A DNA stretch of 7,571 nucleotides from Spirochaetaceae bacterium (GCA_017646305.1 JAGCMR010000040.1:1-7571), one strand, 5' to 3'; numbered from the stretch's first letter, positions 1 to 7,267 are shown. Program-made: numbers and translations. The notes: generated from the sequence alone by a model not told the origin.

Positions 1-2
1 AA

Positions 3-350
3 GAGGGGGGAACACAGAATTCTCGAGCTGTGTTTAAAATTCCTGGTTCTACTGAAATTGTTACTGTTTATATGGAAAATCAGGTACCTGTTCGTGTTAC
101 CACAGAAAATCAAGATGGTTTAATCTACAGAGATTTGACCATTATTCCTGTAGAGGGAGTGTATTGGCTGGGAGAAGCAGGTTCTGCTGATGTATCTATT
201 TTTCTCAAGGAGAAGATAGATGAAATGGGAGAGCAGGGTCGATCCATGATAATCCAGATGGAAAAAAAGGCAAGTTCTACCGCAGTTGGAGCACGATGTT
301 CTGGAATAAAAATCTCGAACTTCTATTTTGGAGTTTTGCTTGATGAATAA
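3..350 (+). CDS. 3' end of an unidentified protein gene (last 115 residues)
   Basis: The frame is open from the left edge (codon at 3-5) to TAA at 348-350, so this is the C-terminal part of a longer protein that starts outside the window. A GTG at 30-32 could be read as a start, but it has no clear ribosome binding site and the frame continues upstream. The visible part is rich in beta-type stretches (EIVTVYMENQVPVRVTT, GLIYRDLTIIPVEGVYWLG), followed by a charged, probably helical segment (FLKEKIDEMGEQGRSMIIQM), and ends FGVLLDE. I see no catalytic motif, signal peptide or membrane segment in it, and I do not recognise the family. Its end overlaps the start of the downstream protease lipoprotein by 8 bases, so the two are very likely co-transcribed and translationally coupled. 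That the frame is real is fairly sure; its function is unknown. Confidence 0.7.
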   Translation, partial: EGGTQNSRAVFKIPGSTEIVTVYMENQVPVRVTTENQDGLIYRDLTIIPVEGVYWLGEAGSADVSIFLKEKIDEMGEQGRSMIIQMEKKASSTAVGARCSGIKISNFYFGVLLDE

Positions 351-2019
351 AAGATTTCGGTCAGTTTTGATACTGGCTCTCTTTTCCTTTCTCATCCTGG
401 AGAGTTGTCGTTCTACTCCCCAGGATGAATTTGTTCCACTAGATTACACCGAGGCTGATGTAATCAAAAATGAGATTTCCACCATAACTAAAATGCTGGA
501 AACAGAAAGTGTTAAAGCTTTGTGGCGTTCAAGTTTATTGCAACGAAATTCAACTGTAGAAAATGAAGCTATTTCTCAAGTACTTGAGCTTTGTAGCCAA
601 AAAGTACTTCAGCAATACCAAGAAGCCTTGAAAAATAAGAACTACCTAGAAGCCCACAGATTACTTTCATCTTTAAAGGCTGTGGATTATCCGTTAAATG
701 ATGCTCTGGTGGAACAAAAACAAGATCTTGACCAAAAAATTCTATCTTCGGTTCCTGGATACGGAGTTCCCCAGGATTCTCCCCATGCTGTGTCAGATTA
801 TATCAGTGGAACAGTTACCATTTGGGTAGATTTAGGAATTCACGTCTCTCGGGGATTGGGATATGCAAACAGGGCCATTGGTTCTGGTTTTTTTATTGAT
901 AAAAAAGGCTACATCATTACCAACTATCACGTGATTCAACCAGAGGTTGACCCTCAGTACGAAGGTTATTCTCGCCTGTATATTAAGCTTTCCTCTGACC
1001 CAGAAACACGGATTCCTGCCAAGGTTGTAGGCTGGGATCCCTTGCTTGATCTGGCTCTTTTGAAAACAGAAATTGATGCTCCATATGTTTTCCCCCTTGG
1101 TTCTTCCCAAGAACTTGACGTGGGAGAGCGAATCTATGCCATTGGTTCACCTGCTGGCTTGGAGTGGACTTTAACATCTGGCATTGTTTCTGCTAAGGGC
1201 CGCCGTCTATTGGCCATGGGGCCAGTGATGCAGATTGATGCAGCTATCAATTCTGGTAACTCTGGTGGACCTATTATTGATGAAAAGGGTAATGTAGAGG
1301 CTATCGTTTTTGCAGGTATGCTGGAATATGAAGGCTTGAACTTTGCTATTCCTGTGGAATATCTCAAGGCTCAACTGCCAATTCTTGCTGCTGGTGGCTT
1401 ACGGGAACATGGTTGGATTGGTGCTTACGGCAAGGATGCTCCTGTGGATCAATTTTTTGAAACACCACAAGGACTTTTAGTGCAATACCTTATGCCCGGT
1501 GGCAGTGGACAGCGTTCTGGTTTAAGTAAAGGTGATATTGTTACAGCTGTAAATGGTGTTTCCATTACGGGAATCGATGATTTTCATAACATACTTAAAA
1601 CCATGCTTGCAGAAACAGTTGTACAACTTTCAGTGTACTCACCTGATTCTTCCAATGGAGAAGGTGCTGGAACAGAGAAGCTGTTACCTGTATATCTAGA
1701 AAAACGTCCCGATCAACCAGGGTATGAAATCTATCAGAGAGATTTGATTTCCAATGCTTTTTTACCAATTTTTGGTATGGAATTAAAGTCTGCCACCCAC
1801 AAGAACAAAAAAAGCTACACTGTGGTCTCAGTTTTACCGGGGGAGATTGCAGATGAGTCAGGTTTTTCTGTTCATGATCCTGTGGATATTATTAAGATTG
1901 AAGTACCTAAAACAAAGGATGCCATTTATGCCCAGTTGTACACAAAGAAACGGAAGAATGGGTATTTTGAGGTAAGCCTTGCAGTGGGGGCTCCTCTGGA
2001 CAGTCCCTTCTATTTCTAA
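343..2019 (+). CDS. S1C (HtrA/DegP-like) trypsin-fold serine protease lipoprotein with PDZ domains
   Basis: Predicted 558-aa envelope protease that would cleave misfolded or specific exported proteins. A basic start (MNKRFR) and hydrophobic stretch (7-19) run into a lipobox LES|C with the acylated Cys at 22, so it should be membrane-tethered outside the cytoplasm. Residues 30-130 are mostly helical and charged, possibly TPR-like. The protease domain covers about 150-350 with an intact triad: His196 (NYHV), Asp236 (DPLLDLALLK) and Ser307 (NSGNSGGP). A PDZ domain follows at about 365-440 (QGLLVQYLMPGGSGQRSGL, then KGDIVTAVNG); 470-530 looks like a second, degenerate PDZ (VVSVLPGEIADESGF). ATG 343 is chosen over the in-frame TTG at 328 because GGAG at 330-333 sits 9 bases before it and it gives a clean signal peptide. 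The start overlaps the preceding gene by 8 bases. Substrate is unknown; the family assignment is secure. Confidence 0.93.
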   Translation: MNKRFRSVLILALFSFLILESCRSTPQDEFVPLDYTEADVIKNEISTITKMLETESVKALWRSSLLQRNSTVENEAISQVLELCSQKVLQQYQEALKNKNYLEAHRLLSSLKAVDYPLNDALVEQKQDLDQKILSSVPGYGVPQDSPHAVSDYISGTVTIWVDLGIHVSRGLGYANRAIGSGFFIDKKGYIITNYHVIQPEVDPQYEGYSRLYIKLSSDPETRIPAKVVGWDPLLDLALLKTEIDAPYVFPLGSSQELDVGERIYAIGSPAGLEWTLTSGIVSAKGRRLLAMGPVMQIDAAINSGNSGGPIIDEKGNVEAIVFAGMLEYEGLNFAIPVEYLKAQLPILAAGGLREHGWIGAYGKDAPVDQFFETPQGLLVQYLMPGGSGQRSGLSKGDIVTAVNGVSITGIDDFHNILKTMLAETVVQLSVYSPDSSNGEGAGTEKLLPVYLEKRPDQPGYEIYQRDLISNAFLPIFGMELKSATHKNKKSYTVVSVLPGEIADESGFSVHDPVDIIKIEVPKTKDAIYAQLYTKKRKNGYFEVSLAVGAPLDSPFYF

Positions 2020-2025
2020 TACAAT
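1997..2025 (+). promoter_or_regulatory. candidate sigma-70 promoter for lepA, overlapping the end of the protease gene
   Basis: TGGACA (1997-2002) and TACAAT (2020-2025) are separated by exactly 17 bases, each one mismatch from consensus. The -35 lies in the last codons of the protease gene and the -10 follows its stop. Transcription would begin near 2032 and give lepA a leader of about 55 bases containing the hairpin at 2045-2070. lepA could instead, or also, be read through from the protease gene. Confidence 0.5.
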
Positions 2026-2044
2026 ACTTTCACGAAAAAATCAC

Positions 2045-2070
2045 GCCTCTTGTAGTTTTGCTCAGGAGGC
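2045..2070 (+). terminator. hairpin in the lepA leader that contains the AGGAGG sequence; weak terminator or attenuator
   Basis: GCCTCTTG (2045-2052) pairs with CAGGAGGC (2063-2070) over 8 bp with one G-U pair and a 10-base loop. It is followed by TTATTTATAG, a broken T tract. This could terminate transcripts from the protease gene imperfectly. The 3' arm contains a perfect AGGAGG (2064-2069), but it is 18 bases from the lepA ATG, too far for a normal ribosome binding site; the likely working site is AGGG at 2079-2082. Any lepA mRNA from the candidate promoter at 1997-2025 must pass through this structure. Confidence 0.5.
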
Positions 2071-2087
2071 TTATTTATAGGGAAATT

Positions 2088-3893
2088 ATGGCAGATTTAG
2101 CACACAAGAGAAACTTTTGTATCGTGGCTCATATTGACCACGGAAAGTCAACCCTTTCTGATAGACTGATTCAGAAGGCAAAGATTATTGATGATAGACA
2201 ATTCCAGAACCAGATTCTTGATTCCATGGATATTGAACGTGAACGTGGTATTACAATAAAGAGTCAGGCTGTAACTATTCCCTATACTGCCGCCGATGGG
2301 CAAAAGTATGAGTTGAATTTTGTTGACACTCCTGGTCACGTAGACTTTTCCTACGAGGTTTCTCGAGCTATTGCATCCTGTGAGGGAGCCTTGTTGTTGG
2401 TAGATGCAGCTCAGGGGGTTGAATCCCAAACCCTTTCCAACATGTACATGGCCTTGGAGCATAATCTTGAGATTGTTCCTGTTATTAATAAAATTGACCT
2501 GCCTGCAGCAGATATTCCCAGTGCCAAACATCAGATTGAGCATGACTTGGGCTTAGACGGGGAATCTGCAGTGCTTGTTTCTGCAAAAACAGGAAAGGGT
2601 GTTGATGAGCTTTTCGAGGCTATTGTAAATCGATTTCCACCTCCATCTGGAGCCCCCGCTGGAAAGATGCGTGCCTTGATTTTCGACTGCCACTATGATC
2701 CCTACCGTGGAGTTATTGTTCACCTGCGAATGATTGATGGCTCACTTAAACCTGGACAGACAATTCGATTTATGAATAGTGGTACGGAATACAAGGTAGA
2801 ATCAACTGGTATTTTCAGAATTAAACTAGAGGAAACAAAGCAGCTGGAAGCAGGTGACGTTGGATACATTATTGCTGGAATTAAAACTGTTTCAGATGTC
2901 CGTGTTGGTGACACCATCACCTTAGCAGATGATCCTGCTCAGGAAGCTTTGCCTGGCTTTAAAGAAGTTAAGCCTGTTGTATTTTCTTCCATCTATCCCA
3001 TCGACTCCAACGATTATGAGGAGTTGCGAGACAGTATGGAAAAACTTACTCTTAATGATGCTAGCCTTGTGTACGAAAAAGACTCTTCTTTGGCTTTGGG
3101 CCATGGTTTCCGATGTGGCTTTTTGGGACTTCTGCACTTGGAGGTTATTCAGGAGCGATTGGAGCGTGACTATAATCAGGCAGTAATTTTCACTGCACCT
3201 TCAGTTCGTTACCTAATTAAGCTCACTAGTGGTGAAGAAAAATTTATTGACAATCCTGCTGATTATCCCGATCAGGGGCGTATTGCTGGTGCTCAAGAAC
3301 CCTATATTCGAGCTTCTATCATAACCCCCGCTACCTATCTTGGTTCCATCATGGCCTTGTGTACAGAAAAACGTGGTGTTCAGACAAATATGCAGTATTT
3401 GGATGAAAAGCGCGTAGAAATTACCTACGAAATGCCCTTGGCAGAAGTTTTGTTTGATTTTTATGATCGTCTTAAAAGCTATAGCCGCGGTTATGCTTCC
3501 TTTGATTATGATATTATCGGCTATCAGCCTACAGAGTTGGTAAAGATTGACATTCTTATCAATGGAAAGGGGGTTGATGCCCTTGCTCAGTTAGCATTCA
3601 AGGGAAATGCCTACGATAGAGCCCGTCATGTTTGTGCTCAGTTGAAGGAAGAGATTACCCGCCAGCAATTTAAGATTGCAATACAAGGGGCCATCGGTAG
3701 TCAAATTATTGCCCGAGAAACAGTCAATGCTTTGCGAAAAGACGTGTTGGCAAAATGCTATGGTGGAGATATTACTCGAAAACGAAAGCTCTTGGAAAAA
3801 CAGAAGGAAGGAAAGAAGCGTATGAAGATGGTGGGAGACGTGGAGCTTCCACAGTCAGCCTTCCTTGCAGTGTTGAAAACAAAGGAGGAATAG
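2088..3893 (+). CDS. lepA: elongation factor 4 (LepA), ribosomal back-translocase GTPase
   Basis: Cytoplasmic translational GTPase that binds the ribosome and remodels stalled or mistranslocated complexes; also implicated in 30S subunit assembly. The product is 601 aa, the usual family length. GTPase motifs are all present: G1 AHIDHGKS (14-21), G2 GITIKS (54-59), G3 DTPGH (80-84), G4 NKID (134-137) and G5 SAK (165-167). EF-G-like domains II, III and V follow, then the LepA-specific C-terminal domain, recognisable from YGGDITRKRKLLEKQKEGKK and the GDVELPQSAF segment. ATG 2088 gives the expected MADLAHKRNF start just before G1. A TTG at 2058 would extend the frame by 10 residues, but that stretch lies across the leader hairpin and is not typical LepA sequence. 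AGGG at 2079-2082 is a plausible, closely spaced ribosome binding site. The stop codon lies within a palindromic terminator shared with the convergent gene. Confidence 0.98.
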   Translation: MADLAHKRNFCIVAHIDHGKSTLSDRLIQKAKIIDDRQFQNQILDSMDIERERGITIKSQAVTIPYTAADGQKYELNFVDTPGHVDFSYEVSRAIASCEGALLLVDAAQGVESQTLSNMYMALEHNLEIVPVINKIDLPAADIPSAKHQIEHDLGLDGESAVLVSAKTGKGVDELFEAIVNRFPPPSGAPAGKMRALIFDCHYDPYRGVIVHLRMIDGSLKPGQTIRFMNSGTEYKVESTGIFRIKLEETKQLEAGDVGYIIAGIKTVSDVRVGDTITLADDPAQEALPGFKEVKPVVFSSIYPIDSNDYEELRDSMEKLTLNDASLVYEKDSSLALGHGFRCGFLGLLHLEVIQERLERDYNQAVIFTAPSVRYLIKLTSGEEKFIDNPADYPDQGRIAGAQEPYIRASIITPATYLGSIMALCTEKRGVQTNMQYLDEKRVEITYEMPLAEVLFDFYDRLKSYSRGYASFDYDIIGYQPTELVKIDILINGKGVDALAQLAFKGNAYDRARHVCAQLKEEITRQQFKIAIQGAIGSQIIARETVNALRKDVLAKCYGGDITRKRKLLEKQKEGKKRMKMVGDVELPQSAFLAVLKTKEE

Positions 3894-3922
3894 GACTTCC
3901 CTATTCTTCCAGAAGTTTTTTT
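3884..3922. terminator. bidirectional intrinsic terminator spanning both stop codons of two convergent genes
   Basis: GGAGGAATAG (3884-3893) pairs with CTATTCTTCC (3901-3910): 10 bp with one G-U pair on the plus strand, plus a further G-C at 3894/3900. Plus-strand transcripts then reach a run of seven T (3916-3922). Minus-strand transcripts see the same stem (one A-C mismatch) followed directly by TTTGTTTTC. The lepA stop (3891-3893) and the opposing stop (3901-3903) both form part of the stem. No other structure between the two genes could terminate either transcript. Confidence 0.8.
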
Positions 3923-5682
3923 CCTAGAGTAATGTCTTTTAGGAAAAAATCGATTTCTGAACGAACCCGCTTCAAAAAGGAAATATCAAGGCTTGGTTTA
4001 TAGCCGTCAGGAAAGTGAAGATAAAGATAATCTGCTTCTTCAAGAATCTCCAAGATTCTTTCCTGACTGATATTTCCAGTGGAAAGTCCCTCTTTCAATT
4101 CATGTAGGATAGCTTCTTCTGCGAGATAAAACTCTCGTATTTTTTCAGCCAACTTCAGATTTTTTACTGTAGTACCATTACTTGGAGCTGTTTCCAGGGG
4201 CTTTATACTTTTCATAAGACTGATTTCTGAAGCTATTTGTGAAAAATCCCTTCTTTCTAGCCCCAAATCCAGTCCGTGATTTCCCACATCGTAAGCATTG
4301 ATTATCCCTTGAAAGCGATCACAAAAAATCTGTCGGTAATAGGATAAAATCTGGTCAGTATAAACCATTCCTGATTTCCCTAGTTGCTTTTCAGTGGTGG
4401 GGTTTGTAAGACAGTGGTAGGAACCAGCTGGATTTATTCGATTTGTCTTTAAAAATGTATTTTTAACCTGAAAGCTTTCCTTACAGTGGCTTCGTTCCAG
4501 CAAAAAAGAAAAATCTAATCCTGAAACATATACTGGTACATTTGTATTTTTTCTTAAAAGCAGTGCCATTTCCATAGCTACAATTCCCACTGACCCCATA
4601 GGAGGAAGTACTTGCTGAATAAACCTTTGCTGTTGTAGTCGTTCTAAAAATCTGCTTCCAGTAAATTCTGTTGAAAAGAAGGCTGTGGAACCTCCGCTGC
4701 AGTTTTTGCCCAAATTTTCCCTGTTATTTGGATTTTTTTTCTGGCATGTATCATAATGCAAAATAGAAGGGCGTGAGGTAAGATCTGCTACCACAAAAAG
4801 CTCTGAATCAGAAGTATTTGTGTAGGCCTGCTGTATTGCGTGCTGACATTCCAAGGCCAAAACAAGATCTGGTGTTATCTTTTGTGCTAGCAAGGCTGGA
4901 ATAACTGCATCTACTGCCAAAATGAAAAGTTTTTTACGACTCTCCTTTGTCATGGAAGACAGGATTTCTATGGTCTTGTCTGCTGAAGGGCCTGCCCCTA
5001 ATACTAATACAGGGTAATTGATTTTATTTATTGGAATTTCATGGCTATAGGGAAGAAGAGCTAGATTTCTCAGGATATTTCGATGATAAAGTCTCCCCAT
5101 TTTTATAAGTGTTAATCGATTCTTCCAAAAATTAGCTACTGCAAGCTCCGCTCTTTGTTGTATACGCTGGTATTCCTCTTGTCTCAATGCTGGTGCTGCA
5201 GAAAAATCGATTCGAACACAATATTTAAAAGAACCTGGGTGTGGAATCTGAACACCGTTATCTGTTACTTGATTTTTTTTTGTTAAAAGATGGTATATAT
5301 CATCTAATCGACTGGGACCTAAAAATCCAATATTGGAAGCTGCAGCTTTGGGAAAAGATGTGTCACTAGGATTTTCTGTTGCAAACTTCTTTGCATTAAT
5401 AAAATCTTGGTTATATAGTTCAAGTAAATCTTTATTTGCTTCTATGATTAGCATAAAACAGCCTGTAGGCAATTTTTCTGCTAGTTTGTTTAATCCATAT
5501 CCTAGGATTGGAGAAAAACAAAGAATGAGTGTGTCATTTTTAAATTCTAAGGTATCCACCAGTCGTTCTATATTGGCTGTTGGATTATATTTTGAGTATA
5601 AAAATCTGTTTTCATATAAAACGGACAAGCCCTGTCTAGTTTCTACCAGGCAGGGCTTGTTTGTATCATTTTTGATAGACAT
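3901..5682 (-). CDS. MAF/DUF115 (6-hydroxymethylpterin pyrophosphokinase MptE-like) protein, possible flagellin glycosylation factor
   Basis: 593-aa soluble protein with no signal peptide. Residues 13-35 (VETRQGLSVLYENRFLYSKY and following) fit the N-terminal pattern of motility accessory factors. The central DUF115 domain, about 185-400, shows a nucleotide-binding-like LGAGPSAD loop (228-235), VDAVIPALLAQKITPDLVLA (257-276), GSVGIVAMEMALLL (363-376) and VSGLDFSF (386-393). The last 100 residues are helical. In Campylobacter and Helicobacter this family is linked to attaching nonulosonic acids to flagellin; a similar cytoplasmic role on Treponema flagellins is inference. The archaeal MptE pterin role is less likely in this context. 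ATG 5682 has only a weak upstream site (GAGAG, 14 bases away), and only 32 bases separate it from the preceding minus-strand gene, so co-transcription is likely. Oddities are a 16-bp hairpin in codons 8-20 and two long poly-A tracts. Confidence 0.85.
   Translation of the reverse strand: MSIKNDTNKPCLVETRQGLSVLYENRFLYSKYNPTANIERLVDTLEFKNDTLILCFSPILGYGLNKLAEKLPTGCFMLIIEANKDLLELYNQDFINAKKFATENPSDTSFPKAAASNIGFLGPSRLDDIYHLLTKKNQVTDNGVQIPHPGSFKYCVRIDFSAAPALRQEEYQRIQQRAELAVANFWKNRLTLIKMGRLYHRNILRNLALLPYSHEIPINKINYPVLVLGAGPSADKTIEILSSMTKESRKKLFILAVDAVIPALLAQKITPDLVLALECQHAIQQAYTNTSDSELFVVADLTSRPSILHYDTCQKKNPNNRENLGKNCSGGSTAFFSTEFTGSRFLERLQQQRFIQQVLPPMGSVGIVAMEMALLLRKNTNVPVYVSGLDFSFLLERSHCKESFQVKNTFLKTNRINPAGSYHCLTNPTTEKQLGKSGMVYTDQILSYYRQIFCDRFQGIINAYDVGNHGLDLGLERRDFSQIASEISLMKSIKPLETAPSNGTTVKNLKLAEKIREFYLAEEAILHELKEGLSTGNISQERILEILEEADYLYLHFPDGYKPSLDISFLKRVRSEIDFFLKDITLGKKLLEE
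5625..5660 (-). repeat. 36-base near-perfect palindrome inside the DUF115 gene, terminator-like on the coding strand
   Basis: The outer arms ACAAGCCCTG and CAGGGCTTGT are a perfect 10-bp inverted repeat. Inside them five further pairs form after one mismatch, giving a 16-position stem closed by a 4-base AGAA loop (coding strand). It lies in codons 8-20 of the DUF115 gene. On the coding strand it is followed by CCGTTTTATAT, like an intrinsic terminator; on the plus strand by TTGTATCATTTTTG. It is the only strong hairpin near the junction of the two minus-strand genes. Confidence 0.75.
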
Positions 5683-5714
5683 CTATGATACTTTAGCTCT
5701 CAGATTTACCAATC

Positions 5715-7199
5715 TTATTCAAGCCCCATAAAATATTTAAAGAAGACAGTTAAGAAATCATTCTGCAATTTATCGCTTGTCATAATGGCATTCTGAACGC
5801 CAACCTGATCAAACTGAACAACATAACTATCAAACATTGCTGCATCATTTTCTACAGGAGTTGTAGCTTCTTCTGTTAACATGAGCATTACAACATAGTT
5901 GTTCAATACAATAGGACTGGAAATTTCATCCATTTGCATTGAGAAGGCAGTCTTCATAAAGTTTTCATTGGAAGCAGCTCCATTCAAGGCTACATCAGTG
6001 GAACTCATAGAAGGAAACAGAGGAGAACTACCGTAGTTCAGAGGGAAGGGGCCAACCTCAGTTGGCTGCACTTCAAACTGTCTGCATGCTTCTGCCATAC
6101 CTGAAACACTTGCTACATTCCAAAAATCCTGAGCCAGATCAAGATAATAGGTTTCAATTAAGCCAGACTCATAGCTTCTCATATAGCTGACTACTGCATC
6201 CACCAATGTTTCATCTTCAAAGTTTGCAGGAATGGAAGCTCCATCTCCGCGGAAAATTGAATAACCATTAGTTGTAGCAACAACACCGCTGAGCTGTCCT
6301 TCTGTAAGAGCAGTAAGTGCATTCAAGGAAGCTTCATCAGTAACGATATTGTTCAACTGGTACTTGTATTTATTCAAAAGCTTACCATCGGTACCACTAT
6401 AATAGTTGCGAGACAACTCAGTTACGGCATCCTCAAATAAAATCTCATTGTTCTGCAACTGCTTCAAAAGATTGTTTGCGGCAACTTCATCTGCAAGAGA
6501 AATTACGGAAAGATCATATTGTGTGAACAAGTCAGCATTATTCTGCCCCCATGTAATAGCCTCTGCTGCAGGATAATTTGTCATATCGAAGGAAACAACC
6601 TGGAAGGTTCTCTGATTTTCACCCATAGAATCGATAAAAGCAATTTCTGTTGAAGGAGTTTTCAAGCCGTACATGGCATAATCACCGATTTTTTCAGAAG
6701 CAGAACCAAAAAGGTCATCTGTGTATCGCTGATATACAAGACTATTTTCAAGGGAGTTACGTAATTCAATCTTTGTACTATCAGAAGCCTCATTAAAAAG
6801 CTTCTTGGAATATACTCCGTTTTCATCATAAAAATAGGGAATCATATTCCGATCAAGCAAAGCTGTTGGCACTACGTATCCTGTAGCATCTACAGCCTGT
6901 GTAAAAGCTTCATTCAATACTGCACCGTTAAAGGCTGTATTAAAAATATCGAAATATGCACTCTGTAGGTTTTCGCTTCCAACTTGTTCTGAATAGAACT
7001 GAACCAAGGAAGTGAAATAAGTTCCTTGCTTATATTCAATAGGCTTCTTATTATAATAACCTAAAGGAGGAATCTCAGATCCTCCGCCCTGAACCATGGC
7101 TGGAATAAAGATAAATGAAATGGCTGCCAAAACCAAGATGATTATGGAACCAGCACTTATCAGAATTTTTTTTGGTGAGACGCTTTTCTTGTCACTCAT
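5715..7199 (-). CDS. membrane-anchored SurA/PpiD-like periplasmic chaperone with degenerate parvulin domains
   Basis: 494-aa protein with a short basic cytoplasmic start, one membrane segment (about 12-34, ILISAGSIIILVLAAISFIF) and a long periplasmic part, the layout of PpiD. Residues 45-200 fit a SurA-N-type helical chaperone domain. Residues 225-320 fit a parvulin fold (DEVAANNLLKQLQ, then FEDAVTELSRNYYSGTDGKL and LTALTEGQLSGVVATTNGYS). Residues 380-445 resemble the second half of another parvulin domain (MKTAFSMQMDEISSPIVLNN). It probably helps exported or outer-membrane proteins fold after leaving the Sec channel. The protein contains no histidine, so the conserved parvulin active-site histidines are absent and isomerase activity is doubtful. 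ATG 7199 is supported by AAGGAA (plus coordinates 7208-7213), 8 bases upstream, and by the promoter at 7238-7267. The DUF115 gene follows 32 bases later on the same strand. The family is fairly sure; catalysis is not. Confidence 0.82.
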   Translation of the reverse strand: MSDKKSVSPKKILISAGSIIILVLAAISFIFIPAMVQGGGSEIPPLGYYNKKPIEYKQGTYFTSLVQFYSEQVGSENLQSAYFDIFNTAFNGAVLNEAFTQAVDATGYVVPTALLDRNMIPYFYDENGVYSKKLFNEASDSTKIELRNSLENSLVYQRYTDDLFGSASEKIGDYAMYGLKTPSTEIAFIDSMGENQRTFQVVSFDMTNYPAAEAITWGQNNADLFTQYDLSVISLADEVAANNLLKQLQNNEILFEDAVTELSRNYYSGTDGKLLNKYKYQLNNIVTDEASLNALTALTEGQLSGVVATTNGYSIFRGDGASIPANFEDETLVDAVVSYMRSYESGLIETYYLDLAQDFWNVASVSGMAEACRQFEVQPTEVGPFPLNYGSSPLFPSMSSTDVALNGAASNENFMKTAFSMQMDEISSPIVLNNYVVMLMLTEEATTPVENDAAMFDSYVVQFDQVGVQNAIMTSDKLQNDFLTVFFKYFMGLE

Positions 7200-7237
7200 A
7201 CAATATATTCCTTATTATAAAGATAAAAATGCCATTA

Positions 7238-7267
7238 ATAATAGCATAGCTCCTGTTTTATTGTCAA
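7238..7267 (-). promoter_or_regulatory. extended -10 sigma-70 promoter for the parvulin-like gene
   Basis: Read on the minus strand, TTGACA (7262-7267) and TATTAT (7238-7243) are 18 bases apart, with a TGC extension immediately before the -10. The -35 is perfect and the -10 matches 5 of 6. Initiation near 7231 would give a leader of about 32 bases containing the AAGGAA ribosome binding site. The DUF115 gene probably depends on this promoter too. Confidence 0.75.

Noticed and set aside
11..34. AACACAG/CTGTGTT inverted repeat enclosing overlapping EcoRI and XhoI sites (GAATTCTCGAG)
   Set aside because: It looks like a cloning linker, but the frame runs through it without disruption and the composition around it is normal. 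Probably chance.
328..342. TTG at 328 as the start of the protease
   Set aside because: ATG 343 has a well-spaced GGAG and gives a standard lipoprotein signal peptide; the TTG version would place the ribosome binding site inside the coding region.
2058..2087. TTG at 2058 as the start of lepA
   Set aside because: The extra ten residues are encoded across the leader hairpin and do not resemble LepA N-termini; ATG 2088 gives the expected start.
2148..2543. 131-codon open frame on the minus strand within lepA
   Set aside because: Antisense to the conserved GTPase domain of lepA; no promoter or ribosome binding site and no recognisable protein features.
4042..4060. AAGAATCT-cca-AGATTCTT inverted repeat in the 3' part of the DUF115 gene
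   Set aside because: Low GC content, a tight loop and no T tract; a better terminator already lies at 3884-3922.
5333..5731. 132-codon open frame on the plus strand opposite the DUF115 gene
   Set aside because: It lies wholly antisense to a well-supported gene except for its last bases, has no ribosome binding site, and its resemblance to the DUF115 peptide (PCLVSTRQGL) is a by-product of the palindrome at 5625-5660.
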